Assembly (NCBI RefSeq): GCF_905220365.1
Contig: NC_061126.1
Coordinates: forward strand, 10,416,001-10,480,000
Reading direction: 5' to 3'
DNA length: 64,000 nucleotides
Origin: Vanessa cardui
Taxonomy: Eukaryota > Arthropoda > Insecta > Lepidoptera > Nymphalidae
The notes beneath the pieces were generated by a model. The model was not told the origin of the DNA. It made no database searches and saw only the letters and a program-made list of their open reading frames with translations. Positions 12,170 to 22,384 of this stretch are shown here, piece by piece (within the stretch, counting starts at the first letter, position 1; each line of letters begins with the position of its first letter). The position numbers and the translations under genes are program-made.

Positions 12170-12310
12170 TCGGGAGACAAGCAATAATAACGTTGCTTGA
12201 TGGGTGCCGTATCACCCGTATCGATCGAATGTGTTATAACATCCGTTCGACCTAAGCCCTTCCTTTCGAAGGAAACCTCTTCAAACTTACCAAACACCTC
12301 CTTCGCAATT
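12170..12310 (-). pseudogene. N-terminal remnant of reverse transcriptase
   Basis: Minus-strand translation gives about 47 residues ending in the RT leader motif HSIDTGDTAPIKQRYY followed by a Ser-Pro. In Ty3/gypsy Pol this motif lies between protease and the RT fingers. Here the frame stops being RT-like at the edge of the 94-bp array, and none of the catalytic RT blocks follow. It is upstream of the arrays on the sense strand and downstream of the protease. The fragment cannot be enzymatically active. The abrupt junction suggests deletion of pol by recombination or template switching, with repeat sequence taking its place. Confidence 0.85.
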
Positions 12311-12571
12311 ACGCTTTGCGAAGAAGATAAATCCTCAAGGGGATGTAAGGGGATGTAAGAACTTCACTCCCGAAACTACATTCGTTTCGGATGAATCAAA
12401 GCTTACATAAAAAAAAAATAAGTTTGGCGCTAAACCAAACCTACACCAAAATTAACCCCAAAAATTAAGGGTGTTGTCACACTAGGGACAACATAAAATT
12501 TGATTACGTTAGTCTTAGACTTCAGCGTAACCGGTAAAAATAAATAACCTGACACACGGGATCGTGCATCA

Positions 12572-12757
12572 TTAGCCGATAGCTATATAAGAAATATCAG
12601 ATGTGTCATACATCTGAACACCCTGACCGACAAAATATTGACCCAAATTAGACCCTACGATAGATATAGATGAACCGGAATCTAATAAACCACAAAACTG
12701 TTCATCAAAAATAGAAACCGACAAATAAGGACGAATGTCATCCGGAGGACGCTGCAT
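12572..12757 (-). pseudogene. Retropepsin (aspartic protease) of the LTR element
   Basis: The minus frame contains LLDSGSSISIVG. This is the LDSGS-type active site of a retroviral-type aspartic protease (Asp-Ser-Gly), with the following hydrophobic strand, inside a flexible N-terminal context typical of the protease start. The frame ends soon after SYIAIG, and the expected continuation toward the RT leader is found in another frame. At least one frameshift therefore separates protease from the RT remnant. In intact relatives the enzyme processes the Gag-Pol polyprotein in the particle. Whether this copy still makes active protease is doubtful. Confidence 0.85.
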
Positions 12758-12861
12758 AGCCGCTACACTATGAGTAAAGAAAAGTGAGATTCGTTTTAAA
12801 TACTTCCGCCAATCGTCAGGATCAAAGTTAGCGGAACGACTTGACGGAAGGCTTATCCGTT

Positions 12862-13110
12862 TTATGGATCAGCAGATTTACAATTAAGACAGGACTTAAC
12901 GGTGATGCCCTTAGTACCACAACGAAAACAGACAATATCCTTAGACTTACAAGTACTCAAATCATGTCCCTTAACCCTACAACGAAAACAAAACAAACCA
13001 GGTTTACTCTTGCCGCGAATCATCTCGACTTTAAAAGATTTACTATTAAATTTTAAATTTAAACAAGTAATAGACTTATCAGACGAACAAGAAATATTAG
13101 AAATAAGCAA
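12862..13110 (-). pseudogene. Nucleocapsid region with two zinc knuckles
   Basis: The minus frame carries two Cys-rich motifs, CFRCRVKGHDLSTC and CFRCGTKGITVKSC, followed by a third CxxC. The first is a CCHC knuckle (CX2CX4HX4C) of the kind that binds retroelement RNA. The second has Val-Lys instead of the usual His position, so it looks damaged or divergent. A stop follows just before the protease region. The segment is in a different frame from the preceding gag domain, which points to a one- or two-base indel near 13115. On the sense strand it lies directly between gag and protease, as expected. Confidence 0.85.
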
Positions 13111-13115
13111 AGGAT

Positions 13116-13565
13116 CAAAGCAGGTGAATGATCAGTAGATTGATCGTTAGCAGCTTCTTCAAAAGTTTTCCTAAAAGATTGAAACAAACTATCCACTTTC
13201 GAAAGACAATCCGTAAGTTTCACATTCAATTCTTCCTTTTTATAAAATATATTAACATCCACTACAATCCTACTAAATCGATGGAAAAGGTGATGTGCTA
13301 TAGCTCTTAACCGGTTAAAACTTTTAAATTGAGGCTTAGATGACAAGGTGAGTAAGACTTCATCCAGTTTAGAATCAATAATTTCAAACTCGCTGGCTGG
13401 ATCCAAAGTTGTTTCTAAAATCTCATCAGCAGGAATTGAATTCACTAAGTCCCGAATCTGAATCCTCAACTCTTCAACTGAACCTTTAGGTTTAGCATCC
13501 CTTATCTCAACTTCATAAATAAGTTCATCCTTCCTAAGTAAGTGATAAGCTATAGGCCTTTCCAT
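13116..13565 (-). pseudogene. Gag N-terminal/capsid-like region
   Basis: An open minus frame starts at the ATG at 13565 (MERPIAYHLL) and runs about 150 codons. The wider frame from 13589 begins with a non-ATG codon, so 13565 is the better start. The protein is charged and helical-looking (for example LRKDELIYEVEIRD and ELRIQIRDLV), as in Gag of insect Ty3/gypsy elements. It has no membrane segment before position 13116, after which the frame becomes an unrelated hydrophobic tail; the zinc-knuckle frame takes over there. Gag would form the particle that packages element RNA. Because this copy is frameshifted, particle supply in trans is likely needed. Assignment rests on position and composition plus the zinc knuckles downstream. 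Confidence 0.75.
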
Positions 13566-14227
13566 GATGTAAAAAAAAATATTTCCCAAAAAAAATATTC
13601 TAAGTGTAAGCTATGAATGTGACAACTGGTTTTATATAGATATAAAACAAAATTAAAAAACTATTTAAAAAAAAGTTCAGTAAAAAAAAAATTGTATTGA
13701 ACCAGTATAAAAATTTGCAGAACCCTAAAAGTTGTAATACTAAAGAACCACACAAACAATATGAATAAGGTTCAAAAACAAATAAATTTAAATCCAAGTT
13801 CAAATAGAACTAAATGTGCAAAAGTCCAAAGTGCAAGTAAAATTAATTGTCATATTAAATGCTGATAATAAAAAGTTAAGTCGAGCTGGCTTCACAATAT
13901 AATAATATGTAAGTCACTTAATACTAAACCTGTTTAAAATATAATTGCATCATTAATTTAAATTAATCCTCTTAAAGTAATAATTATTATATAATTAAAG
14001 TAATATCACAGTATGATAATTTACTTAAAATTTACTTCCAATGCAATATGAAATGTTGTAAAGTTAATTTGAAACACATAATAAAAAGGAAAAAGACATA
14101 ATTATTAAAGTAGTACTTGTAAAATCTTTATAATAGTTTTTATACAATAACAATATTAAACATTGATTTTCAAACGCCTTATTTCAATATAGCAAATACA
14201 GACATACTGACTATCCCAAGTCACGCC
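13566..14227 (-). other. Untranslated leader of the LTR element
   Basis: Very AT-rich sequence between the primer-binding site and the gag start, with no long open frame. Packaging and translation signals would be expected here, but none can be pinned from sequence alone. Confidence 0.6.
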
Positions 14228-14245
14228 CCTACCGTTGTGGTGCCA
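14228..14245 (-). promoter_or_regulatory. Primer-binding site of the LTR element
   Basis: One base inside the 5' LTR the sense strand reads TGGCACCACAACGGTAGG. A TGG at this position is the complement of a tRNA 3' CCA end, as required for minus-strand priming. I cannot say which tRNA is used. Confidence 0.75.
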
Positions 14246-14246
14246 C

Positions 14247-15737
14247 TGTTACCTTTCCGGTGGTTGGGTGTAAAGAAACAATATTCGGTTATAAAATTTT
14301 TAATGCACAGTAACATAGTATTATAAACAACTAATTACTTAATTTACTAGTTACTTATGTTACTTCTTATAATGACTATTATATAAAAATTATGCCAGCT
14401 AGACTCAGCGTGGGTCACTTGGGATAAAAGGCAAGCTTGAAAATTCAATGTTACTAATTCAAAATTTAAGGTTGAAAATTAGGCGCCACTGACGATTAAA
14501 TTAGTTGATGTGGTTTGAATGAATACACCGTTCGCCAGACCGGTGTAAACGAAATTTATAATATAATTGAAAGGGGGTACATCACCAAAGTTTCCAGCTA
14601 CACGTGGATACCGACAACTTAGGGAACAGGCCTGCCGTCCTTGGAGTTGCACCAGCCGCTATCTGGGCACACTCAACCAGGAACCTGGAGCTGTTCACTC
14701 TTAATATTTCCATTCAAGAAGTCCACGTGGTGGGTAAATCCGATTAAAAAAAAAAACCTCCTGTAATACGAAATATACAGGTTCAATAAGTTAAGCAAAT
14801 AAGCAAATGATAAATACCTTTACGAGAGATGTAAGCACGAATTTACCTTCTGGAGGTTCAAAGTCCTGCTTACACAAATTGACGATCTCAACTCCGGAGA
14901 ACCATTTCAAAGGGTCACTGGAAACCACAATTTTACACATGACTACGACTTCGAATTGTAAACCAATGCATTTAATCAAAAACAAGAATTAAAGACTTAC
15001 AATTTTTTACGAGTCGGTAAACATGATATAAAGTTCTGTCAAACTTCAAAACTTCATTGTTAATATAAATTCTGAAAAGATAACTGCTATTAAAGCACTG
15101 AATACTAAACAACCACAAATTAAGAAATGCAATTATTAAGACAACTCACCGATATATTCAGTATATCGAATTAGAATTTGGATTCGGTGTGAAGCCGATA
15201 GTTCCAAAATTCAAAAAGAACGAAATTGAAAGTTCACGAACCTTTGAAAGGTTAGCGAGTGTGACCAGTATCACTACCAAAATACCCTTAATGAAAAAGG
15301 AATTATATCCATAATTAAATCAAGGAAATAATTTTGGAATGATTATTAAAATTAAGAAAAGCCAAATATGAGGCAAAGTAAATTTATCATAACTAGACTC
15401 CGACACCTACATCGAAGAACTAACCTCTAAACTGGAAGACAGCTATTAAATTAATCTGAAACGATGTGAAATGACCTCTAATAAAATTCAACAAACGAAT
15501 TAGATGATTAAAATCTTATTTTAATAATTGTTTTAATGCACCTTTAAAATAAATGTAATTTATTTTATTAATTAAAATTTTAGAAAATGCCAAGTTGAAG
15601 CGGTAAGCTAGCAACACCGACATAAATTAAGTGGGAAATGGGTCAATGGCACGGAATTTAGCGAATTGACACTTTTTTGACGTTTTATATAATTATAAAA
15701 AAAAGTTAAAATTATGTAAATAATTTTTAATGTAACA
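14247..15737 (-). repeat. 5' LTR (minus-strand sense)
   Basis: This is the upstream LTR for the minus-strand transcript. It has the same length as, and by eye no differences from, 9020-10510. It should hold the promoter. The same short open frames appear at 14791-14985 (minus) and 14807-14992 (plus). Confidence 0.93.
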
Positions 15738-17036
15738 ACATTTTATTTTTTATGTCGTATATCAAATAACATGTACGAATATATCGACTTGAATAAGTGG
15801 AAACAATAGCTGTGAACAAATTTAATAAAAGATGTAAAAATCGTTGCAACAAAGTAATCAGATTTGGAATCTTATTATATTACTGATAATAAACAATGAT
15901 TGAGCGCGTGGCTAGTTAAGACTAAATTGATTGAGACGAAATGAAGCAATTCGCTAAATACGTCACGAAAGTTAAACATAAAAAGGGCCGGCCCGCATAC
16001 GAAGACAACAAATAGAATAAATCGCCAGCCATGTCAATTTTCTCCCCGCATGCGAGCTGAATGAAGAATACCTAAATGATAATAATGACGTATTGGGTTC
16101 GTCTGTACGTGCGGCAACATCAAATTAGGAAGCTTTGCCTTTGCGTTGACGTTTTGCTTTCGTATTTTTGGAAGTCCTTAAAATTTGGGCAAAAACTCTA
16201 CCAGAAATAGAAAATATAATTCTGACATTCGCTTTTAGTTTGATTAGAAAGGACATTGTACGTACTGTTAGAGAATTGTTACTGTTGTTGTTATTGACAG
16301 TGATATAGGTAAGAATAAGTTTTTAACTGTGTTTATTTATTTCATCTAAATAAAAAGTTACGTTATATAAAAACAGAGAAACAATACGATAAGAAAAAAT
16401 GTCGTTCTCTATGTCCGTATTATTAGCCCCAATATTTTATTCAAATCAGACTTTTTCCGTTTAAATACTTAGTTTTTACTATTGTAAATGTATTTATTGA
16501 GATCATCATCTATTTTATAGTTAACAAATGTTCATTTGTATTTATTCCATGTGTGTCTATACCATTATTCCAAATTGTACAGTTTTCACAACGTAATTTA
16601 CAAAAACAAAATGATCTCCATCATATGAAATTTTTTATATAAATATTATACGGATCCCACACAAATCGCTTTTGCAAATTTTCGGTTTATTACATACCAA
16701 AGTTAGACAATTGATTTAGTTGTGTTTATTTGTTCAATAAACAGAGATTTTACCAATTGCGGGACGCTTGAGCCAGCTTTTAGGGATTTTGTGGTAAGAC
16801 TTTGTTTTGACATTTCAAGTATTTACTAAAGACTTACTATTTGTTTTATATAGGTTAATTAAATTGATCGATGATGTAACAAATTGAAGCAAATAAAGGA
16901 ATTTTGTCACATGAAATGTTATTTAATATTTTGATTATATTTTTCAATTAGGTTTTATTGAAGATATGATCAGATGCAGACCTAATTATCGTGCTTTCCT
17001 ATTCAAGTTTCCTGCTGTTTTGCTACTAAGATTTTT
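15738..17036. other. Noncoding, possible microexon at 16745-16793
   Basis: The segment 15900-16200 is less AT-rich and looks like unique sequence. At 16745-16793 a 49-bp stretch sits between an AG and GTAAG and is open in a frame reading DFTNCGTLEPAFRDFV. This is suggestive but unsupported by any family match. Confidence 0.35.
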
Positions 17037-17180
17037 ACGGTATAGGTAGGCAGACGAGCAAATTACCCACCGGATGGTAAGTGGTCACCACCCCAACTAC
17101 ACCACATACACAATGGTGCTCTAAGAAACATTAACCATTCCTTATATCGCTAATACGCTATTAATCTTGGGAACTAATAT
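17037..17180 (-). repeat. Repeat C fragment
   Basis: The stretch GGTAGGCAGACGAGCAAATT, then GGATGGTAAGTGGTCACCAC and ATCTTGGGAACTAATATG, matches the 3' part of repeat C in reverse. It is better preserved than the copy at 3545. Confidence 0.8.
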
Positions 17181-18139
17181 GCAATATAATGAACTAAGAA
17201 TTACATAACAAACGCATAGGTCTCCGTAGCTATCGAGAACGTAATAAATTATAAACATAAATTAAGGATATCTAAATTCAGTGTTGATTACCCGAGTTTG
17301 TACCCACAATCTTCGGCGATGAATCCGCATCCTTACTACTTACCAAAACCAGGGGACTGATAAGCTCTCAATATTTTTATAAAGATTATAAATTTATATA
17401 TGAATTAAATTAAAGTATTTGTTACTTTATAGAACATATTTAATGAAAATTTGATACTTCTGTTAGTAATTATATATAACTTTATATGCTAATATATAAA
17501 TTAAATAACCGTCCATAATTCGCTCGGCCATAATACATTACAGCAATCTGTACGCAATAGTGTCAGACATGACAAACCATAATATATCCAACCCACAAAT
17601 ACGCCTAGCATTTAACACGTCAATAACAAACGCCTACAACCTAATAATATGTCCGAAGAAATATTCCATTACATTTGCATGTTAAACCATACTTAGCTCT
17701 GAATTATTACTGTATTTGAACCCTTTCTGTTGAGTCGTTGACAGCACCAAGTATTAATCTTATTAAAATAATTGTTATTGTTAAAATAAATGGCAATCTT
17801 GACACAAAAACAGAAATAGCTTAATTCTTAAGAGGTTAATAATTGAGTCCAAAATACTTTGGGTGTAATGTGAGTCATCATCCACTTGTCTTTATTCCAT
17901 TATCAGAAACAGTGAATACTTACATCTTTTTCTTTTCTTTTCCTGCTAATTCCGCGATTCTGCTAATTTCATTTCATGTTGGGAGCCTGTTTCCACAGTC
18001 ATCGGTCCTTCTATATAGGAGACTAGACCGCTATCATTTCAAACTGCTGATTTTTCTGATAACTCAAATTTTTAATGGAAAAATCAAGACAGACGATAAT
18101 TATATCTAATAATTACTTTGATGATGATCACCAATAATC
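17181..18139. other. Noncoding, nothing recognised
   Basis: An 88-codon open stretch at 17843-18109 starts from a non-ATG codon and shows no domain. I treat it as chance. Confidence 0.4.
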
Positions 18140-18225
18140 AAGATCTACCGGCCCGTATTGGACAAGCATTGTGAAAAAAGCACCTTCTCGATAGGAGGAA
18201 TCTTCAACCCATCAGTGAAATGTTT
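18140..18225 (+). repeat. Small LINE/SINE-tail remnant
   Basis: The stretch CGGCCCGTATTGGACAAGCA, with CACCTTCTCGATAGGAGGA and TTCAACCCATCAGTG, is a diverged copy of the 3' segment that Metulj-like SINEs share with partner LINEs (compare CCCGCATTGGAACAGCGTGG at 38910). No head is present. Confidence 0.5.
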
Positions 18226-18741
18226 AAAAGATATCATCACACAAAAAAATGTAACCGAAAATATCATATATATTCTTCGCAATGTATAAAGTTATTTTAA
18301 TTTTTTTTATTATTATTGAGCGTATACACAAAATGTATCACTTGGTAAAGATATAAGTGTTTTGTTTATTTATCTATAACAGTAGCAGTAGGTTCGTTTT
18401 GCGCAGACGTATCGTATTCGAATACAATCAACTTAATTTATTTGACTCTCTTGATTGTATGTCGTTTTTGTCGACGGACAAACAGACTGCGTTGCAATTA
18501 CAGCTGTTGACAAAATCAATCACAGCCCCACCGGTTGATACTATACAAGATGATATACGTTTGGGTAGGATTTGAAGTAAGATATATCTACGCACATGTA
18601 TGAACATTTACTATTGTGTTCTATGTATTTTTTTGGAGTTTTCAACTGACTGCAAATGGTTATTACGTTAGATGAGTGTGTTATGTTTTCTATGATAGAA
18701 ATGTAAGTCGGTATGAATGATTTTTTAAAGCAATAGCTGTT
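18226..18741. other. Noncoding, nothing recognised
   Basis: A 72-codon open stretch at 18357-18575 begins with a non-ATG codon and has no recognisable domain. Confidence 0.4.
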
Positions 18742-18968
18742 GGACTGCCATATTATGCCTGATAGTAAATGGTTATCACTGCCCGAGGAATTTTAAACAT
18801 AACTTACATTGCGATGCCTGTCAATGCTTTTCCAACTTTGGCAAGTGACATGTCTAATCCCTCGTCCCTGTAGTACTGGCTCACTGTTCAATCCGGTATT
18901 CAAAAATACTAAGCTAATTGCTGTTTGAAGGTAGAATGTATTAATTATAGGAGATACTTAAAGCCCTG
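18742..18968 (-). repeat. Repeat C, old full-span copy
   Basis: It contains diverged versions of the repeat C landmarks in reverse order: GATAGTAAATGGTTATCACT, CCAACTTTGGCA, a GGCTCACTGTTCAATCCGG block, GTTTGAAGGTAGAATGT and TAAAGCCCTGCCA. Confidence 0.7.
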
Positions 18969-19403
18969 CCATCGAGTGTAGCTAACAGTATTTACTTGGT
19001 AACTGTTTTGTTTTTGTAATTATGCTACATACATTATAAAATATGTTAACGTAACAATAGTTTTCATAACATATTCTTTAATATAAGGACATACAAATCT
19101 GTTTTAAAATAATTATTTTATAATGCAGAACAATTCAATAATAAACTATTGTTTAATACTCATTTTAAATATGAAATTATTATTTAATATAATTACCACA
19201 AATCAATGAATTACATTATTTATTATTATGAATTTTAAGCTTGTTCAACATACATATATAATACAATGCACCGATGTGTTATAATCGGGTTTCAGCCACA
19301 ATCGTATTATATTTATTATTATTTGAAGTTTTTATTTGATTTATAAAATCAGCTCGTGATCGCAGCAGATGGAACTTGATACAAAGTCTCAGATCTCTAA
19401 AAT
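18969..19403. other. AT-rich noncoding
   Basis: No gene or repeat recognised before the LINE tail at 19404. Confidence 0.5.
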
Positions 19404-19600
19404 CATCATCATCATCATCATCAGCCCGTTTTTGTCCACTGCTGGATATAGGCCTCTCCAAGTGCACGCCACTGTGGTCTTTCTTCGGCTACTCGCATCC
19501 AGCTCCTGCCTGCCGCCTTGCATATATCGTCACTCCACCGTGCCTGAGGACGTCCTACACTACACTACGTTTGAAGACGCGGTCTCCACTCTAAAACACG
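19404..19600 (-). pseudogene. C-terminal end of a non-LTR retrotransposon
   Basis: On the minus strand 19429-19575 translates to GRPQARWSDDICKAAGRSW, then about 26 residues including ERPQWRALGEAYIQQW, and a stop. This is the conserved C-terminal tail of an RTE-like LINE polyprotein. The stop overlaps a (GAT)n run at 19404-19428, a microsatellite tail of the kind this LINE group ends with. An in-frame stop upstream and the absence of the RT domain make it a short 5'-truncated copy. It is immediately followed on the plus strand by SINE-A and a Metulj-like SINE, both also in minus orientation. Confidence 0.85.
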
Positions 19601-19695
19601 TTATAAAATTATATAACCTCAAAAAAGATTGTACACATTTTTTTTACTATTTATTAGTTTCATTACCCGCAACATAAATAAATATAAATAAATAT

Positions 19696-19808
19696 GAGAC
19701 AACATCGCATACATTACTCTGATCCCAATGTAAGTAGCTAAAGCACTTGTGTTATGGAAAATCAGAAGTAACGACGATACCACAACCACCCAGACCCAAG
19801 ACAATAAA
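19696..19808 (-). repeat. SINE-A, 3' part
   Basis: It matches from ACAACATCGCATACATTACT to ACCACCCAGACCCAAGACAA. The tRNA-like head is missing, and the copy joins a Metulj-like SINE tail directly at about 19805. Confidence 0.85.
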
Positions 19809-20102
19809 AACAACACAGCCTGTAAATTCCCACTGCTGGGTTAAAGGCCTACTCTCCCTTTGAGGAGAAGGTTTGGAACATATTCCACCACGCTGTTCCA
19901 ATGCGGGTTGGTGGAATACACATGTGGCAGAATTTCTATGAAATTTGTTACATGCAGATTTTCTCACGACGTTTTCCTTCACCGCTGAGCACGAGATTAA
20001 CTATAAAGACAAATTAAGCACATGAATCAGTGCTTGCCTGGGTTTGAACCCGCAATCATCGGTTAAGATACACGCGTTCTAACCACTGGGCCGTCTGGAC
20101 TC
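19805..20102 (-). repeat. Metulj-like SINE, full length
   Basis: In reverse it reads from the CAA-rich tail through CACTGCTGGGTTAAAGGCC and the body (TGTTCCAATGCGGGTTGGTG) to the tRNA head (box B revcomp GGGTTTGAACCCGC; box A revcomp CCACTGGGCC). Its head, box B and 3' end are all present, so it is a fairly young copy. The 76-codon frame within it is SINE sequence, not a gene. Confidence 0.92.
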
Positions 20103-21731
20103 TTCCATACAATAACTTATCTTAGCAATGAGGCTGTGATAAATCTCTCAGGCAACTATCGAGAAATGGATGACGTGCAAAATGGTACAATTTAAGAGGA
20201 CACGTGCTGCGCTGGTTATTAATCTTTATCTAGTTTCCTGACTAACCGATAATCGCGACATAGTTATGTTTAAACGACCAAGATTATAATTCTAACAGGC
20301 TATATAATATGCATAATGAAATTGCAATAAGACAGGTTTGATTGTAACAATTGAGATAAATTGTCGTTCTTTTCAAACGTGACGTCAGATAAATATCGGT
20401 CTCAATAATTTTCTTTTAAATGATTTGTTTCCATAATTCACATACAAATTATCTCTTTACAATATATGATTGCAATAAACAAGTTTACACACGTGATTAA
20501 AGTCGTTTTAAAGGGGAAGGAAGGTTGTGTTAGTCATTGATTTTTAGCTATGCTAAAGCCTAAAATTGTAATACCATTTCATTAAATTCGGCTCAGTGAT
20601 ACCTGTGAGAGCGTAACAGATATACTAACAGACAGATAGATTTACTTTAAAATACTAGTAAAAAAAAAACAAAGGCCTTGTTTAAGTTGCTACTACAGTA
20701 TTTGTCCATGTACGATTATATAGTTTTACGTACGGTTATAGGGACATTAATTGACCTGTCTGTGTGTATGTTACAGCAACAGATTACTGTATGCAGTTCG
20801 CGTACCATAATACGTTAATACAATTTTACGAGAAATTTTAAATTCATATTAAATATTCAATTTATTCCACAAACACTAAAAATTTATTATATAAAACGAT
20901 AAATAACAAATGATTGATAACGATATTAGGCGCAATTTACATTTAAACAGTTTAAACACTACTGCAAATTTGACAAATGTTACACTTTAACCATTAGAGA
21001 AAGCGAAGTATAAGATATATTATTATAAACTATAACATGAATAATTGAGTTTGACGGGGGAACGAATCCGGAACAAATAATGTTCGCGGGGATCTGTTGA
21101 TGTACTAGTGATGTCTTTAAACGATAAGTTTTTAAATATATATACAAAATGAGTTTTCGTAGTAATTTTTTTTAATCTATTTCAAAAATGGAACGGTTCG
21201 TTTTAGTATTTATCAAGAATTAATCAGGGTTAATACGATTAAAATTAAATACGGAAAATTTGTTAAATTTAAGCTTGAAATTTTTAAAGAGTTTTAAGAG
21301 AGTACTATTGTTTCGATTTAGCAGTAATTTTATAGTATAATATAAATATCTAGGAATTTTATTTCAGCAATTAAACCATTAACCGCCAAAAGAATTCTTA
21401 CGATGCATATAAATATGATTTTGATCATTGTATTCAATGATCAAAATCATGTACATTGGTTAAAAAATACAAGTCGTTCTAAGTAAAATGAACATTCCAA
21501 AATAATGATAGCTTTATATCTGTATGATTTATAACATGAAGTTAAATAAACCACCTTTTTTAAACTACGGGAATAATATTATTTCCATAAATAACTGAGA
21601 TCGAAAAATATTTTAAATTTGAAATATCAAAAATCATTCATAAGATATTTCGCAGTCTGTAAGTCATATAACAATTATTGGCTACTCTTTATTTGCTGTT
21701 GTTTCATCCCCAACATCACGTAATTATTTAT
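20103..21731. other. Noncoding with one long hairpin
   Basis: No gene is visible. A near-palindromic hairpin lies at 21415-21450, and a TGACGTCA (CRE-like) site at about 20389 sits in a segment that recurs in diverged form near 30520. Confidence 0.45.
21415..21450. repeat. Perfect 16-bp stem hairpin
   Basis: ATGATTTTGATCATTG, a 4-nt loop TATT, and CAATGATCAAAATCAT form a perfect inverted repeat. The surrounding 150 bp shows no element ends. Confidence 0.85.
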
Positions 21732-22211
21732 AATAAATAAAATTTTAACAAAAAGAAAAACCGACTTCAAACAAAACACTATTTTAAAACAAATGAATAT
21801 GCACGAAAAAGTAATAAAAATAATTGCGTATTCAACATATTTTTTAGAGTCTTCCTAAGTTGAATGAAATGAAAAATATTAGACTACTTAAAAGTCGATT
21901 AACGATTATATCATGTAGTTATAGTTATTGGTATATTTGGAGCCGGTGTCAGCCACGGTGCCCTTGCCCCAACAATCAAAAGAAAGAAGCGATACGAGCC
22001 CCTTGATTGATTCAGTATATTATTGAGTAAAAGGTAATTTGTAAAAAACATATTTGTTAAAGTTTTCTCGTATTGTTTTTTGATAGATATACTGTAGGGT
22101 TTCATTGGCTGACACCGACTCCAAATATAACAATAATTATAACTACATGATATAATCGTTAATCGACTTTTAAGTAGTCTAATATTTTTCATTTCATTCA
22201 ACTTAGGAAGA

Positions 22212-22219
22212 CTCTAAAA
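22212..22219. repeat. hAT target-site duplication, left
   Basis: CTCTAAAA lies directly before the left end of the hAT element and recurs at 26807-26814. The uninterrupted mate arm of the foldback (21841-21848) has this site only once, which confirms a clean 8-bp duplication. Confidence 0.95.
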
Positions 22220-22306
22220 CATGGGCGTAGCGAGGTACGGGCAGGGAGGGGCAGCTGCCCCCCCCTGAGCGGGATGCGGGTCGAGCGAGCGAGAGCCGCG
22301 AGAGGC

Positions 22307-22335
22307 GAGGCATTCAATTGACAATTGAATGCCTC
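22307..22335. repeat. Palindrome in the hAT 5' region
   Basis: GAGGCATTCAATTG, one A, and CAATTGAATGCCTC form a perfect 14-bp inverted repeat 50 bp upstream of the transposase ATG. It may be a transposase-binding or structural site in the subterminal region. Confidence 0.8.
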
Positions 22336-22384
22336 GACAATTTCTCGAAATTGACAATTTCTAATTTTTTCACTTGTTTTGAAA

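Larger units (their letters stand above)
9020..15737 (-). mobile_element. Non-autonomous Ty3/gypsy-type LTR retrotransposon
   Basis: Two direct repeats of exactly 1491 bp begin TGTTAC and end GTAACA, and both are flanked by a 4-bp duplication, ACAT (9016-9019 and 15738-15741). The internal region, read on the minus strand, carries a primer-binding site, a leader, gag, zinc knuckles, retropepsin and the start of reverse transcriptase. Two tandem arrays and a polypurine tract follow. No RT palm (YxDD), RNase H or integrase is present in the 3.7-kb interior. By eye the LTRs show no difference, so the insertion is recent even though the element cannot encode its own polymerase. The retropepsin type, the RT leader motif HSIDTGDTAPIKQRYY, the TG..CA ends and the 4-bp duplication fit Ty3/gypsy. 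Replication would need enzymes from a related intact element. Confidence 0.92.

Noticed and set aside
13059..13116. Hydrophobic end of the gag frame as a membrane anchor
   Set aside because: It results from a frameshift. The zinc-knuckle frame continues the Gag protein in another frame.
19369..19677. 102-codon plus frame as a gene
   Set aside because: It is the antisense of a LINE C-terminal region and its GAT tail. The minus strand gives the recognisable protein.
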